Assembly (NCBI RefSeq): GCF_008831285.2
Contig: NC_045139.1
Location: forward strand, 20,316,412 to 20,380,411
Origin: Nymphaea colorata
Lineage: Eukaryota; Streptophyta; Magnoliopsida; Nymphaeales; Nymphaeaceae
DNA length: 64,000 nucleotides
Direction of reading: 5' to 3'
Part shown: positions 24,595 to 36,227 of the stretch, piece by piece
Numbering within the stretch: the stretch's first letter is position 1
Layout: every line of letters starts with the position of its first letter
Position numbers and translations under genes: made by a program
Notes under the pieces: model-generated
Told to the model about the DNA's origin: nothing
Seen by the model: only the letters and a program-made list of their open reading frames with translations
Databases searched by the model: none

Positions 24595-24610
24595 ACAGTG
24601 AAAGGCTTTA
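24595..24610 (+). promoter_or_regulatory. Primer binding site, tRNA-iMet type
   Basis: TGGTATCAGAACAGTG immediately follows the 5' LTR. The first ten bases match the standard TGGTATCAGAGC complement of initiator-methionine tRNA; the next bases have drifted. Confidence 0.88.
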
Positions 24611-24644
24611 AAGCTTCAAGTTCCTTCTTGGTTTCCTTTTTATC

Positions 24645-27600
24645 AATGGTGTCATATGACAATGAAGGAACTAGTGATTCTCAGAGACATAACTCGACAA
24701 GTGGATCTTCTACACAACAACATATTGTTGTGGAGACAAGTACCACCATTCTCAAAATTAAAAATGTTCCATTGAATGGCTTAAATTATATGTTATGATC
24801 CAACGCTGCTACTTTGTTTTTGAGTGGAAAATTTAAACTAGGGTTCGTTAATGGAAAAAAAATCAAAACCAGCTATTGACAACCCTAACTATGATGAGTG
24901 GGAGTCTGGTAATTATATGGTCATGTCTTGGTTATTAAATTCTATGGATGCTAAAGGAGGAAGATTATGAAGACCTGTGATACTATTGATACTAAAACTA
25001 GTGGTGAAAATATTGAAGAAATTGCTTTTAATGCCACGGTCAGCAAGAAGCATGAAGAAAAAATAAAGGCTTAGCAGTCGTTCAGAAATAGAGGCAAATG
25101 ATTAGTATGCACATACTGCAAAAAAGAATGGTATGTTCAAGAAAAATGCTACAATTTACATGGAAGACCTACCAACAAGGGAGATCCTCTAAAGCAATAG
25201 TATAAACCATAGGCCCAGTTGGTTCAATCCAAGGAACATGAGTACTCTTGCTACTATTGCAAAGACGATTGAAAACCTAAATGGCCAGAAACACACCAAC
25301 ACAGTAACTGCTGCATCAACGTTCACTTCACCTAGAAAACAACTAGGTATAAACTCAGACCCCTCTCTTACTAGAAAATACTCTTGGATAATAGATTCAA
25401 GTGCATCTAAACATATGTCATGTTTTCATGATAACTTGAAAGGTATAGAAAATAAAAGTGAAAATAAAACTGTCACTATAGCTGACAGCACTTCCATTAA
25501 AATTGTTGGAGTTGGGAAAACAAGTCTTTTTGAAAAAGAAGTGATGACTCTTTATATGCCTAATCTAACATCCTGTTTCTAAGATTACACATGATTTAAA
25601 ATGCAATGTTATTTTTCTCCTACCAATGTAATCTTTCAGGACAGGTTGATGAAGATGACAATTGGTGAAGGAAAAAGGAGAATGGAGTGTATGTGATGAG
25701 TCAAAATAATAATGTTGCTATGATTGCTAGCTCGGGATTTGATTCTCACATATGACATTGCAGACTTGGCCACCCGTCCAGTAGAGTTTTTTTTTTTTTA
25801 GTATTTCCTCATGAACCATTTGATTCGCATGTGTGTGAAATTTGTCAATATGCTAAAATGACTCATCCCTCTTTTGGTTTGTCTAAAACTATTGCTAGTA
25901 AACCATTTGAATTGGTGCATGCTGATGTTTGGGGTCTTGCCCTAGTAGCCTCTTATAATGGTTTGAGATATTATTTTTCATTTATTGATGATTTCTCTAA
26001 GGTAGCTTGGTTATATATTCTTAATTCCAAGGGTCAAGTTTTTAAAAAATTTGTGATTTATATAATATAGCGAGAACTCAATACAATGTTTGTATTAAGA
26101 CTCTAAGGACTAACAATGGAACGGAGTTTAAAAATAGTTTTTTTTGAAAATTTAAAGAATGTGAGTGGCATGAGGCATCAAAATTCAGGTATTAAAACTC
26201 CGCAACAAAATGGAGTAGTCGAGAGGAAAAATCATTATATTCTTGAAATTACTCGTTCTTTACTTTTTTAGTCTTGTATGCCTAAATAGTTTTTGAGCGA
26301 GGCGATTATGACTGCTTGCTTCCTAATTAACCGAACTTCTAGTTGCAGACTAAGAGAAAAATCACCTCTTCACATCCTTCCAGGACACAAAATCAGTATC
26401 AATCACTTGAAATTGTTTTGTCCCAAAGCTCGCAAGTGTATGTTTATGGGATATTCAATCAACAAAAGAGGCTATAGATACTACAACCCTTATGACCAGC
26501 GACTATATGTCTATAGAGGCATCAATTTGATGAGTCAGTGCCGTATTTTAAAAATCACCATCATCAAGAAAGTCGATAGGGGGAGACTACTTTGCCAAAC
26601 ATTAGCATATATGGTGATTTAGTCGCCATTTCTACCAACCAAGGATATCATAATGCACCAAAAGAATCTCAAGTGCAGACCTTGATTGAAAACATGGGAG
26701 CTCAAGAATTTGAAAGTGGCACAACTGAAGTCACCGAGCCTAGAAGATTACAAAGAACCATTCAAACACCTAGGCACTTGAAAGAGTATGTTACATATAA
26801 GGCGGTTATGCATCCTATTGAAAATCATGTGACATTTTTTTTTTTAAAAAAAAAACAATATGCCTTTTTGGCCACCATAGAAAGAGTCAGAACCAAGATC
26901 ATATGAGGCCAAAGATAATCTTGTTTAAATCAAACATGTAGGAAGAGCTTGATGTCCTAAACAAAAATCATACATTGGAAAGTACTCAATTGCTTGAAGG
27001 AAAACACATGGTTGGCTGCAGATGGGTTTTTAAAATCAAATACAACAATGATGGAACAGTGGAAAGATAGAGGGTGAGGCTGGTCACAAAATGGTATACT
27101 CAAACACAAGGATTGGATTATGAGGAAACATTTGCCTCGGTAACCAAGATGAATATTGCTTGAATATTGCTCTCGATCGCTTGCAATTATGATTGGCCAC
27201 TATTTTTGGAAAGTACTCAATTGCTTGAAGGAAAACACATGGTTGGGGGTTTTTAAAATCAAATACAACAATGATGGAACAACGGAAAGATAGAGGGTGA
27301 GGCTGGTCGCAAAAGTGTATACTCAAACACAAGGGTTGGATTATGAGGAAACATTTGCCTCGGTAGCCAAGATGAATATTGTTTGAATATTGCTCTCGAT
27401 CGCTTGCAATTATGATTGGCCAGTATTTCAATTAGATGTAAAAAGTGCTTTTTTGCAGGGAGACTTACAAGAAAAAGTATATATGAAGCTACCTCTTGGA
27501 TGGTCTCAAGAAAGTTCTAAATCAGTGTGCAAGCTACGAAAATTGATATAGAGACTTAAACAATCTCCTCGAGTGTGGCACTTCAAGTTAAACATTGCTC

Positions 27601-28440
27601 TTGAACAATATGGATTCTACAAGAGTAAAGCCGACAAATTGTTGTTTATCAGTAAGAAAGACAATGATATTACTTTGGTGCTCATAATTATCACAGGAAG
27701 CAACAATCTCAAGATCAAGGACGCAAAAGAATTACGTCAGAAAGCCTTCTACATAAAGGATTTGGGAAAATGAAAACATTTTTTGGGAATAGAGATTGCT
27801 CAATTAAGGAAAGGATTATTTATGTCACAAAGAAAATATGTCACTGATCTACTCAAAGAAACTGGAAAACTTGGATGTCGTCATGTAGGTACACTGGTGG
27901 TCATCAACCACAAAGAAGCTATTATTGAGAGACAGGAGACCCCAAAAATTTCAAGATATCAACGATTGGTAGGAAAGCTTATATGTCTCACAGTTACAAG
28001 ACCCGACATTACCTATGCAGTAAATCTTGTTAATCCACATATGGATGACTCGACTCAGGAACATCGGGAGATGGTTGAACGGAGGCAATAACCTAGTATC
28101 TTGGCGAAGAAACAAAAGTCACTTCTAGGTTGGTGCAGAAGCAAAATACAGGGCGATGGCTACTACAGCTAGTGAAATTACTTAGATTCGTACCTTTTGT
28201 CTGAAATGGGCTTAGAATTCAATTCTCCCACACCGATGCATTGTAATAATCATGCCACTATACATATCGCAGCAAATGCCGTGTTTCATGAAGAACAAAA
28301 CAGATAGAAATTAACTGTCACTTTATAAGAGAAAAGGTTCAAAATGGTGAAATCAGTACTTCCTTCACACCAAGTCCAAAACAGCTTGCAGATGGACTAA
28401 CCAAAGCAATATCAAGAAAATAGTTAAATGATGCCATTAA
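24645..28440 (+). pseudogene. Copia-1 gag-pol pseudogene
   Basis: Fragments read in changing frames. A gag start lies near 24645 (MVSYDNEGTSD). A zinc knuckle appears as CTYCKKE...CYNLHG near 25110. The protease site is DSSASKHM near 25393, where the family has DSGAS.HM. The pre-integrase zinc motif reads HCRLGHPSS...CEICQYAK (25757-25860), and the integrase core begins at ELVHADVWG (about 25909) with FIDDFSK. Reverse transcriptase sequence spans 26880-28090. The RNase H part has EAKYRAMATTASE near 28135. In-frame stops and frameshifts are frequent throughout, so no polyprotein is made. 26300-26600 keeps a recognisable post-integrase segment. Confidence 0.88.
26975..27428 (+). repeat. Tandem duplication inside Copia-1 reverse transcriptase
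   Basis: 26975-27205 (231 bp) is repeated as 27206-27428 (223 bp). The second copy lacks the 8 bp CTGCAGAT and has only a handful of substitutions. Both copies contain AAGATGAATATTG and TATGATTGGCCA. The near-identity shows that the duplication is younger than the element's insertion, given LTR divergence of about 10%. Confidence 0.9.
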
Positions 28441-28471
28441 CAAGTGGGGCTGCCAAGCACTTGAGGGGGAG

Positions 28472-28775
28472 TGACGAGAAGTCGACGTTACAACATCATG
28501 CAAATGAATTTGTCAAGAATATCTTACCTTGTTGGTTTTAGCTCTAGTTACCATATACATCTCGTGTAGCAATTTATGTACTGTTGAGGATTGTACGCCT
28601 TCCTTGTGGGCTTTCCTCAACAACTATATATATTCATTGTAACCTGTAAAGAGAATATGAAAAAACCATAGCACAAAGCAGCGTCATGTTTTTATCGTGG
28701 ATGTAGAATTTACAAATCTGAACCACGTAAATATGTGTGCATTCTCTTCTTTCTACTATCTCTCAAAACTTATCA
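28472..28775 (+). repeat. 3' LTR of Copia-1
   Basis: Begins TGACGAGAAGTCGAC after the purine tract ending 28471, and ends CAAAACTTATCA followed by the target duplication GCATT. Confidence 0.93.
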
Positions 28776-28780
28776 GCATT

Positions 28781-30800
28781 CTTGTCGTAGAAAAGAGGGT
28801 CTATGTCTGGGTTTCTCTCTAATGTTGTTCAAGAGAAAAAAAATGCTTAGTTTGGTTTTCTTAGTTCATTTCATTTGGTATGATACCACCTAGTTTAGGA
28901 AATTTTGAACATTCTTTGTTCTGTAGTTTGATTTTGAACTATTTGGGGCTTTGGATCAGGATCTGGCAGATTTATATTGCTGGGATGACTTATCCCGGCA
29001 TTTGTTAAGCGTCGGCAAACTATCTGGCGAAATGTTTTCCGCAACACTAGAGTAAGCAAGGGCGAGCCTTGTTTTTTTTGCGAGGGGTTGAGTCAACTTA
29101 TTGGCAACAGCGCTAGAGCTAGTGCAATGACAGAAGCCGTCGCCAATAGCTCGTTTTGTTGTCGCATCTCCACTATTTGCTAAGTTTGATTTAAATGGGC
29201 TAGTGCGCTGCTTGGACTTAGCTAGCTGGGTCGGCTCAATATCAACACCCAAGGCACTATTTGCAATCTATTTGACAACTGATGTGTGTGAAGATGCATG
29301 GGTGGGAGCTAGGTACTTCAAGTTCGACCAATGGTAGTCCACAAAAAGAAAATCATCTTTAACTAATCTTCATCACGAGGCAAGACAAATCAATTGGCTC
29401 AAGACAAATTAAGAGGAACCATGTTAATGTGACCTACATTTAGTGTTTGTCCTACGGCAGGGGGTTTGAATTAAAAGGCCTTTGACCTGAAGGTGATCGA
29501 ACACGACACTCAAAGGGGTTGTTTGATACCTTTGATCATATAATCATGGATTTGACAAAGAAAAAACTTATACACAATAATATTTATGGTTCATGAAACA
29601 AGGGTATGAGTAAAAGGTCAGATCTAAGACTAGACAAGCAGGGAGGATCCATTCTTGATCCATGAATTTCAGATCCTAAGTTTCTAATCTCAGATAAATC
29701 AGTAATATATCACTTAACCCCCAAAGTATGGCTCTCTTAAAGTACCTTGATTGAGATATGTCTGGGCCAAACTTTTCTATTTAGAAGCACAGAACTCGAG
29801 CACTTGTTCGTACTAAAAGAAGTTTGCAACCCAGATGGTCATTAAAGACCAAATATGCATGTAAACCTTTGGTTAGTTTTTCACTGCCTTCTTCGCTATG
29901 ATCAGAAGATGGCAACTGCAAACCGTCAACAGAAACAGATCAAAGAAGAGATGCGGTATTGCTGTTTCTTCATTTTTAAAATTTAGGTGACTAGCTAGCT
30001 ATGTTACACGGCATCCAAGCAAGCCTACATGGTAGAAATATTTATAAATATCTCTGTTCGGGAAGAGTAGGCTCACGGACGCGTCATGCATTTTGGTTTA
30101 GAGCTAACTTTGACATTCTATATAGTAGATGAAATTCAGTAATTTGTGGGTTCGACAGTTAAGGAATGTGCCCAGCTAGCTATCATTTCCTGTCAAGTAA
30201 TAGCTCATTAAGCGTAACTTTAGAATATATTCTGGAATAACAGAAACTGCACGCCGACTCACTAGACCTAGTAGACCAGCTTTCTTGTAGCTCAATATTA
30301 TTAACTCATCAAACCGCTAGAGGAGCTAATTGGCACGAGGTAACTAGACGGCCGAGTCAAAGCATGAACTACTAGGTTCAGTTTCCAGCTGCATCATTTC
30401 ACAGATAGCTAGTTACATCATCCCATGTACTCAATATTGTTGTCAAATTTTGTTTCCAAGAAGAATGAGCAGTCAGAAAAAAAGAATGCGCTGAATTGGT
30501 TCAAATCCTAAATCATTTAAAGGAAACTAAAAAACTAATAAAAATCTATATTTCAAAGCAAAAACAAGAAACGAATATATGTCACATATCCCATGAAATG
30601 GAACCTCGTATATATTGGATTGGAAAAAGGGTTCCATTAATTTGAATTAGCCGATTTCTGTTCGACATGCTAAGAAGAAAACGGAAAAGATTTTAAGAAA
30701 ATTAACCAAAACAAAGAAATTGCCCCACGAGACAGCATTCACATAGCATGGTTTGTATCCTACAAGCAAAGAATTAAAAGAAATAAAAGACTAAAACTCA
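28781..30800. other. Spacer between Copia-1 and the SAUR gene
   Basis: No gene recognised. Near 29160-29230 a diverged copy of the 59-bp repeat of 21829-22005 occurs (CTCCACTATTTGCTAAGTTT). 28990-29160 carries CGTCGGCAAA and CGTCGCCAATAG words of the kind seen in the ends of some plant DNA transposons, but no inverted repeats were found. Confidence 0.55.
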
Positions 30801-30807
30801 TCGGGTC

Positions 30808-30813
30808 TTTATT
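30808..30813 (-). terminator. Candidate poly(A) signal for the SAUR gene
   Basis: On the minus strand this is AATAAA, about 205 bases past the stop codon. It is the clearest canonical signal in that interval. Confidence 0.4.
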
Positions 30814-31017
30814 TCTTGCATAACTCTACACGCTGCTTTCACATTAAGTTGACAACCAAAGGAAGCAGAGTAACCAGAACTTTTTATCCTTTTTCATTTA
30901 TAGTGGCACACTTACATTATGTATCATAACGTTGTACATACATGGCTACCAACGTACATATGATTGCTTTACTTTCCGAGGCAACAGTGGCGGGATACAA
31001 GACCGACACTGGTCGAT

Positions 31018-31476
31018 TTATTGGACACGGAAACGGGAGGGGCTCAGGAGGTGATACGGGTTAAGGCCACCTGGACAGAAGGCGCACATTGGACGTGCGG
31101 CCACCAGGCCGGCGGTGGCCTCTGAATCCATCTCCCCAAGGACATGGTGGAAGAGGTCGACGTCGCAGGGGAGGGCGAGCGGGCCTTCGCTGCAGAACCC
31201 GTACTCCGACTCCGCCTCGTCCAGCAGAAGTCTGAACAGCGGATGATTCGCCAGCTCCGCCCTCACGACGAACCGTGTTCTCTTCGGCCCGACGTACACC
31301 GAGAAGCACCCTTCCGGCGCCACCCTGCTCCGGTTCCTACGGACCTCTGCACCTTCCTCCTCCGAGTCCACCAATCGAACCCATTCTGGGGTCGGTTGGG
31401 TCGGGCGCGGCTTCATGCCTAGCGCACCCCTCAACAGCATCCCCAGCTTGCTCGCTTTGACGTTGCCCATGTGCAT
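31018..31476 (-). CDS. SAUR-family auxin-responsive protein
   Basis: A 152-residue intronless ORF, markedly GC-rich in an AT-rich region. Its centre is the SAUR (Auxin_inducible) domain at about residues 52-114. Key stretches are APEGCFSVYVG (the family's 'P.G..AVYVG'), RFVVRAELANHPLF ('RF.VP...LNHPLF'), LLDEAESEYGF ('LL..AEEE.GF'), and LPCDVDLFHHVL ('PC....F..VL'). Upstream is a basic N-terminus (KASKLGMLLRGALG) and an acidic linker (DSEEEGAE). SAUR proteins are small plant proteins that respond rapidly to auxin; several inhibit PP2C.D phosphatases and so activate plasma-membrane H+-ATPases. Two starts are possible, Met1 or Met3 (GNVKASK follows Met3), and the sequence does not decide. No tandem SAUR paralogues lie nearby, although the genes are often clustered. 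Which SAUR it is cannot be told. Confidence 0.93.
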   Translation of the reverse strand: MHMGNVKASKLGMLLRGALGMKPRPTQPTPEWVRLVDSEEEGAEVRRNRSRVAPEGCFSVYVGPKRTRFVVRAELANHPLFRLLLDEAESEYGFCSEGPLALPCDVDLFHHVLGEMDSEATAGLVAARPMCAFCPGGLNPYHLLSPSRFRVQ

Positions 31477-31609
31477 ACTGATCTCCGGCTAATTTCTTGG
31501 CTTGTGCTCGACCTTCTGAATGGTGGGTGGATCAACTCGGACCAGTTTCAATCTAGATGGTGTTGGTGTTGGGTGGTGAATTCTAGCTAGTCCTTGATGA
31601 ATTTTGAAT

Positions 31610-31615
31610 GAGACA
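31610..31615 (-). promoter_or_regulatory. Candidate auxin response element
   Basis: On the minus strand this reads TGTCTC, the classical ARF-binding element, about 134 bases upstream of the SAUR start codon. A single hexamer can occur by chance; the position and the gene family make it plausible. Confidence 0.4.
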
Positions 31616-31651
31616 CCAGGCTAGCTAGGTGGTTAGTATGGCTTACAGTCT

Positions 31652-31661
31652 TTGTATACGA
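31652..31661 (-). promoter_or_regulatory. TATA-like sequence upstream of the SAUR gene
   Basis: The minus strand reads GTATACAAAG about 180 bases upstream of the start codon. It is only TATA-like, and its place upstream of the TGTCTC element makes it a weak candidate. Confidence 0.25.
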
Positions 31662-31799
31662 CACCTGAATATCTTTCCTAATAAGGTGAAGGCAGTGGAG
31701 AAAACATTCTTGGTAGGCCAAAGGCAAAACAGAAAAAGCAAAAGGGAAAAGGATCAAGTTCGAAACCGATGAGATTATGAAATCAACTATATATGCTAC

Positions 31800-32477
31800 C
31801 GCAGGATAACAAAGAAAGTAACCACAAGTTTCTGGTTTGAAAGAAGATGGTTTTTATTGTCCGGCGAGATTTATCCTCGATCATAGACAAGGTTAAGAAA
31901 TATCTTGGTTCTTGGCCTCATGGTGCTGCTCATGACCAACAACCAGGAAAGAGCAGGGATATGGCAACAATGATCAACCTGCGAAATCGGGGAAAGAATA
32001 CTTTAAGTGCCAGAAGAAGAAGGTGCCTACATCTAGATAAAGATAATACCTAGCGTAGAAAAGGAAAAGAGAATGAAGAAGAAGAAGAAAGGGTAATGGA
32101 TGGTGTCTTCCTGAAGGGGACTTTGGCAGTGGGATTTGCTCACGAAGGCCAATTGGCCGTTGAAAGTGAAGAGAGAAACAAAAGGAGGAGCTCCAGGATG
32201 TGCCTCCGGGGTGGGAGTTTTCCTGCAGAATGAGGCAACGAATATCGCCTCGGTCGCGGATTTATAATGCCATATGTTGTAGTTGATCTTGCAAATAGTC
32301 AACCCCTAAAGTGGTGATGAGCATCATCACTGAGCTATCTTCCAAGGAGAAAAAGCAATTTTATATTGATAAAATATGCAGAGAAAAGCTTCTCAATCCA
32401 TGAAACACATAGTCCAAAAGACTAAACAATGAAATTCCACTACAACACGAAACAGTTCAGTACCGTAATATTAATAT

Positions 32478-32511
<34 letters not shown>

Positions 32512-34275
32512 AGAGAGAGAGAGAGTACTCTTTTCCTTAATTTAACAAAGAAGCTGAGAAGAGGGGTATCCAGGGGGGCGGGGTGTTCATTTTGCTGGAT
32601 CGCCCTTCCTTAGATTCTATTACTTAACCTTCGATTGGGGGAGTTGCTGACTGCCGGTATTATAGAATAACGAGTTGCCCAGTCCTAAGTCCACTACCAT
32701 CCTAAAGAGCACAATTATGGGATTTAAAAAGAGGGTTACTTACATAAAAGTTCAAGCAAGCAGCATCTTTTTCAATTTAAGTACAAATGCAATCAGCCCC
32801 AACCACAGAGCCACGTAAGGAGAGCAAACCTTGAGAAAAACGAACAATATGATAACAAAGATACATGAGGCTTGATCTATCGTTTTCTGACCACTTCTCC
32901 TTTATTGCACACTACCAGCTTACATGACAGCCATTTCTACTCTTATTTTACAATTTATTCAGATTCGATGCACGTTTCAACTTTTCTCTGATTTTGAATA
33001 TTGGAACGAACTAATAGAGTTAAAACCAATTTTACCATCACTAAGTATGTACTTTTTCATTTTTTGTTTTGAGTACTATTTCTACAGGATATTGCTGGTG
33101 GATGATCATTCAGCTAATTACTTTGAAGCAAATAGACCAACTTCAATGACAATGAGGAAAGTTGATTGCAGATTAATACAACCTGCATGGGCATCTTTTC
33201 CTGTTAAACGTAAGAGAATTCTGACCACTGTTTTGGGAGAAATTAGTCCGGTTTCTTTAACATTGTAAAGGCTGCATCTGATCCTTCCATATCCCTATTA
33301 TATGGTTTGACAGGAGAGTTGCAAGTGAATAGGATAGACAGCCAAATACATTTGGTAGTTGTGAATCGCGTTGAAATAAATCTGTGCCTTGAGCTTTCGC
33401 TGGAATTGTTCACGTGCTTCGGTCGGGATTATCTCCAAAGGAGCGTCGACCGTCATCAACTACCAAGTTGTGGTACCATTCTTTGGTCTTTTTTTTTTTA
33501 TAACAAAAAGAAGAAAAAACTGGTCGCCACTTGCGGCATAGACAGAGTTGCGTGCGCCCATACATGATACATACGCCAAAACAAAAAAGGGAGCATTTTT
33601 TATATTATTGAAAAATAAATGTTTTTCTGAGTGTTGTGCAATGACCAAAATGCTTCATTAAAATTAAAAAAAAAAACTTTTTAAAATAGCGAAGAGGGAT
33701 GGTGAAAAAGTGAAAAAGTCTAACATGACCATTACTTTATAAACAAATTCAAAGAGTCCCCACCCCATCCCCCTTTGGTGCATAGATTGTGCCTGCACAG
33801 ATCTCTACACGCAACTCAATCTCCTTCGTGAAGGTGGTTAAACTTCAATGCCATGATCTAATGAGTGATTTAGCAGAAAATACATATTAAATTAATGCTG
33901 TTTAATTTAGATTTAGGTACTTTTTGTGAACTATTTACATTTTAACCGATAGCCTTTATAAAAAAGGTTCAGTGGTAAGGAAATCTTTTTTTTTTCGCCA
34001 TGAAAAGCAACATATTCGATGCATTTCCGCATTAAATTAAATGTCATAAACACATGAGCTCAACGGGATTTCATTTGAAAAATGTTTTTGAGCATGCATT
34101 TGAACTGCTCTAGTATTTGCTATCGAGTCAAACAGTCTACCATAAACTCATGTACCTGCTTAGCTCTCCCTCCCATCAAGAACATTTTCCCTTTGTTGCT
34201 TTATCTTGTATTTTCTAGTTGCTAAGTTGCTTTTATTATGGCATTGCTTTTCACACTTTAGTGATAGTCTGAGGC
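31800..34275. other. Spacer with no recognised gene
   Basis: Short ORFs at 31847-32053 (plus), 32033-32302 (minus) and 32924-33268 (plus) match no family I recognise and lack convincing splice borders. A GC-moderate patch at 32100-32280 may be a degraded exon, but no motif supports it. Confidence 0.5.
32480..32525. repeat. (TA)n(GA)n microsatellite
   Basis: (TA)n at 32480-32508 followed almost directly by (GA)n at 32512-32525. Confidence 0.95.
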
Positions 34276-34319
<44 letters not shown>

Positions 34320-34335
34320 GGAGAGAGAGAGAGGA
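34276..34335. repeat. (TA)n(GA)n microsatellite
   Basis: (TA)n at 34276-34302 joined to (GA)n at 34303-34335, with one GGG interruption. A second short (TA)n lies at 34403-34420, just before the 227-bp tandem repeat. Confidence 0.95.
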
Positions 34336-34432
34336 GCTCGATCCCTTCGATCCCTCCAGCCAAGAGGGATCCCCTCTCATCAAGGCTGCATTTGGCCATC
34401 CGATATATATATATATATATAGGTATTTAGAG

Positions 34433-35007
34433 TCACCAATTCATCGAGTATACACCATTCAATCCAACATTATAAACGGTTAAAAGAAAATAAAGAGAAA
34501 AAAGTGATGGGCATTTTCGTTATCTAATACTACTTTATATTTTTTTCTTATTGTTTTTCTCTTAAGCATCCATCTACTTTAGATTGACAGTCTTGATTAG
34601 ATGGTTGGGTGACTCTAGATCACTGGAGTTATCGTGTTGACTTTAGCTTTTTTGAATCACCCATTCATCAAGGACGCACCGTTCAATCCAACATTATGAA
34701 CGGTTAAAAAGAAAATAAAAAGAAAAGGGTGATGGACATTTTCACCATTTAATATTACTTTATACTTTTTTCTTATTGTTTTTCTTTCAACCATCCATCT
34801 ACTTTAGATTTACAGTCTTGATTAGATGGTTAGGTGACTCTAGATTACTGGAGTTATCAGTTATCGTGGTGATTTACTTTTTAAAATCACCCATTCATTG
34901 AGTATGCACCATTCAATCCAAAATTATGAACGGTTAAAAAGAAAATAAAGAGAAAAGAGTGATAGGAATCATTGAGTATGCACCATTCAATACAACATTA
35001 TGAACAT
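34433..35007 (+). repeat. Tandem repeat of about 227 bp, roughly 2.5 copies
   Basis: Units start at TCACC.ATTCAT (34433, 34657 and 34887), giving periods of 224 and 230 bp. Each contains CACCGTTCAATCCAACATTA or a near match, then GAACGGTTAAAA, TTTCTTATTGTTTTTCT and GACAGTCTTGATTAGATGG. A final stub (about 34969-35007) repeats only the start. No ORF. Confidence 0.88.
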
Positions 35008-35283
35008 TATTTTATGTCACTAAGACCATCACACAAAAGTGCATTCCGTTGCTAAAAATAGATGAAATTGGTCATTACAAATACACCTTTTGTGACAATT
35101 TTTAGTGACATGAAATAAAAAAAAAAGAAAAAAGGAAAAACTATCCCACCACAGAAATAGGCGGCTGACTTCAATTCCATATATATAGACACGATTCTTG
35201 GATTGCTTGCCCATCTGCCTAGGCTGCATGCTGGGAGGGGCGAGATGGACAAATTGTCGGATGATTTCATCTTCTATATTAAT

Positions 35284-35436
35284 GACGGTGATAGTGATCT
35301 ATGGCTTATGATGGTCTTAGCTACAATTTATGGTTTTTTTTAGATGCATTTTCAAATTGACGGTGATAGTGATCTATGGCTTATGATGGACTTAGCTACA
35401 ATTTATGATTATTTTTTTAAATGAATTTTCAAATTT
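35284..35436 (+). repeat. 75-bp tandem duplication
   Basis: Two copies starting GACGGTGATAGTGATCTATG at 35284 and 35359, ending TTTTCAAATT. They differ at a few positions only, so the duplication is recent. Confidence 0.9.
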
Positions 35437-35474
35437 TAGCCATTTGGCAGCTAAATGACACCCAACAATGTTGA

Positions 35475-35493
35475 CTATATATATATATATATA
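35475..35493. repeat. Short (TA)n microsatellite
   Basis: About nine TA units followed by an AGA-rich stretch. 35500-36146 beyond it holds no recognisable gene. Confidence 0.9.
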
Positions 35494-36146
35494 AGAAGAG
35501 AGAGATCCCAATTCCATTTAACACGGTTCTTTCACTCTCTTTAATTTGCCTTTTTACCGACTCTTTTTTCTCTCTCTCTCCCTCTGTTTTCCATTTATTC
35601 TTTTTCATTTTCCTAATTATAAATCCACTCGAGCTAGAAACATCTTCCCACGAAAGTTTGGTATACCCCAGAGAAGAGATGGAATTTGACACGTCAGATT
35701 CAAATCATATTTGATTAACTAATTTATTTGTTCAATATACGATATCCCGACAACAAAACATACTATCGGCAACCCCATTGGCAATGACCCGCAGCCTAGC
35801 TACCAGCTGGAAAAGGCCAGACGATTCCTACCGGCACATGTCAATAGTATTTATTATCACTGCTGTACATCTTTTACAAAAAATGCTAATGCTCGTATGG
35901 CATCTATACTGTTGTTATACATTTAAAAATTCAAACAGTTCACAATGAAATTTTGAAGATAAGTACCAAAATAAAACATACCATAAATAAAATATAACTG
36001 AAAGTAGTGGATACTATTGCTGTCAAACAAGATATCTGACGGAGAATCAATTACTCATCTTACTAGTGATTCAAGTCTTGCCAAGAAAAAACACAACACT
36101 TTGCAGACATGAAAAAAAATGAATTCATTGGACAGACACTATTTGA

Positions 36147-36227
36147 TTATAACACTATACCACCACTAAAACAAAGTGAAGTTTGAGAGGCAGCATTTCT
36201 CTTCCACAGGTCGATGGATCCATCAAC
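36147..36227 (-). pseudogene. 3' end of a small membrane-protein ORF, cut off by Copia-2
   Basis: This is the continuation of the ORF at 43048-43289. Reading on the minus strand from the target duplication (36227-36223, GTTGA), the frame stays open for 24 more codons (GSIDLWKRN...) to TAA at 36149-36147. The codon split by the insertion keeps the same phase on both sides. That the frame remains open across a 6.8-kb insertion argues this was a real gene. The family is not recognised. Confidence 0.6.
36223..36227. repeat. Target site duplication TCAAC (left)
   Basis: Identical to 43048-43052; it fixes the left border of Copia-2. Confidence 0.92.

Larger units (their letters stand above)
24281..28775 (+). 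mobile_element. Copia-1: full-length decayed Ty1/copia retrotransposon
   Basis: A 4,495-bp element bounded by 314-bp and 304-bp LTRs and a perfect 5-bp target duplication, GCATT (24276-24280 and 28776-28780). The primer binding site TGGTATCAGA directly follows the 5' LTR, matching initiator-methionine tRNA. A purine tract (CTTGAGGGGGAG) directly precedes the 3' LTR. The order gag, protease, integrase, reverse transcriptase, RNase H is the copia order. By eye the LTRs differ at roughly 33 of about 304 positions, so the insertion is old. The coding region is broken by many stops and frameshifts, and the reverse transcriptase contains a tandem duplication. Confidence 0.93.

Noticed and set aside
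31144-31422. Plus-strand ORFs opposite the SAUR gene
   Set aside because: Shadows of the GC-rich SAUR coding sequence, with no similarity of their own.
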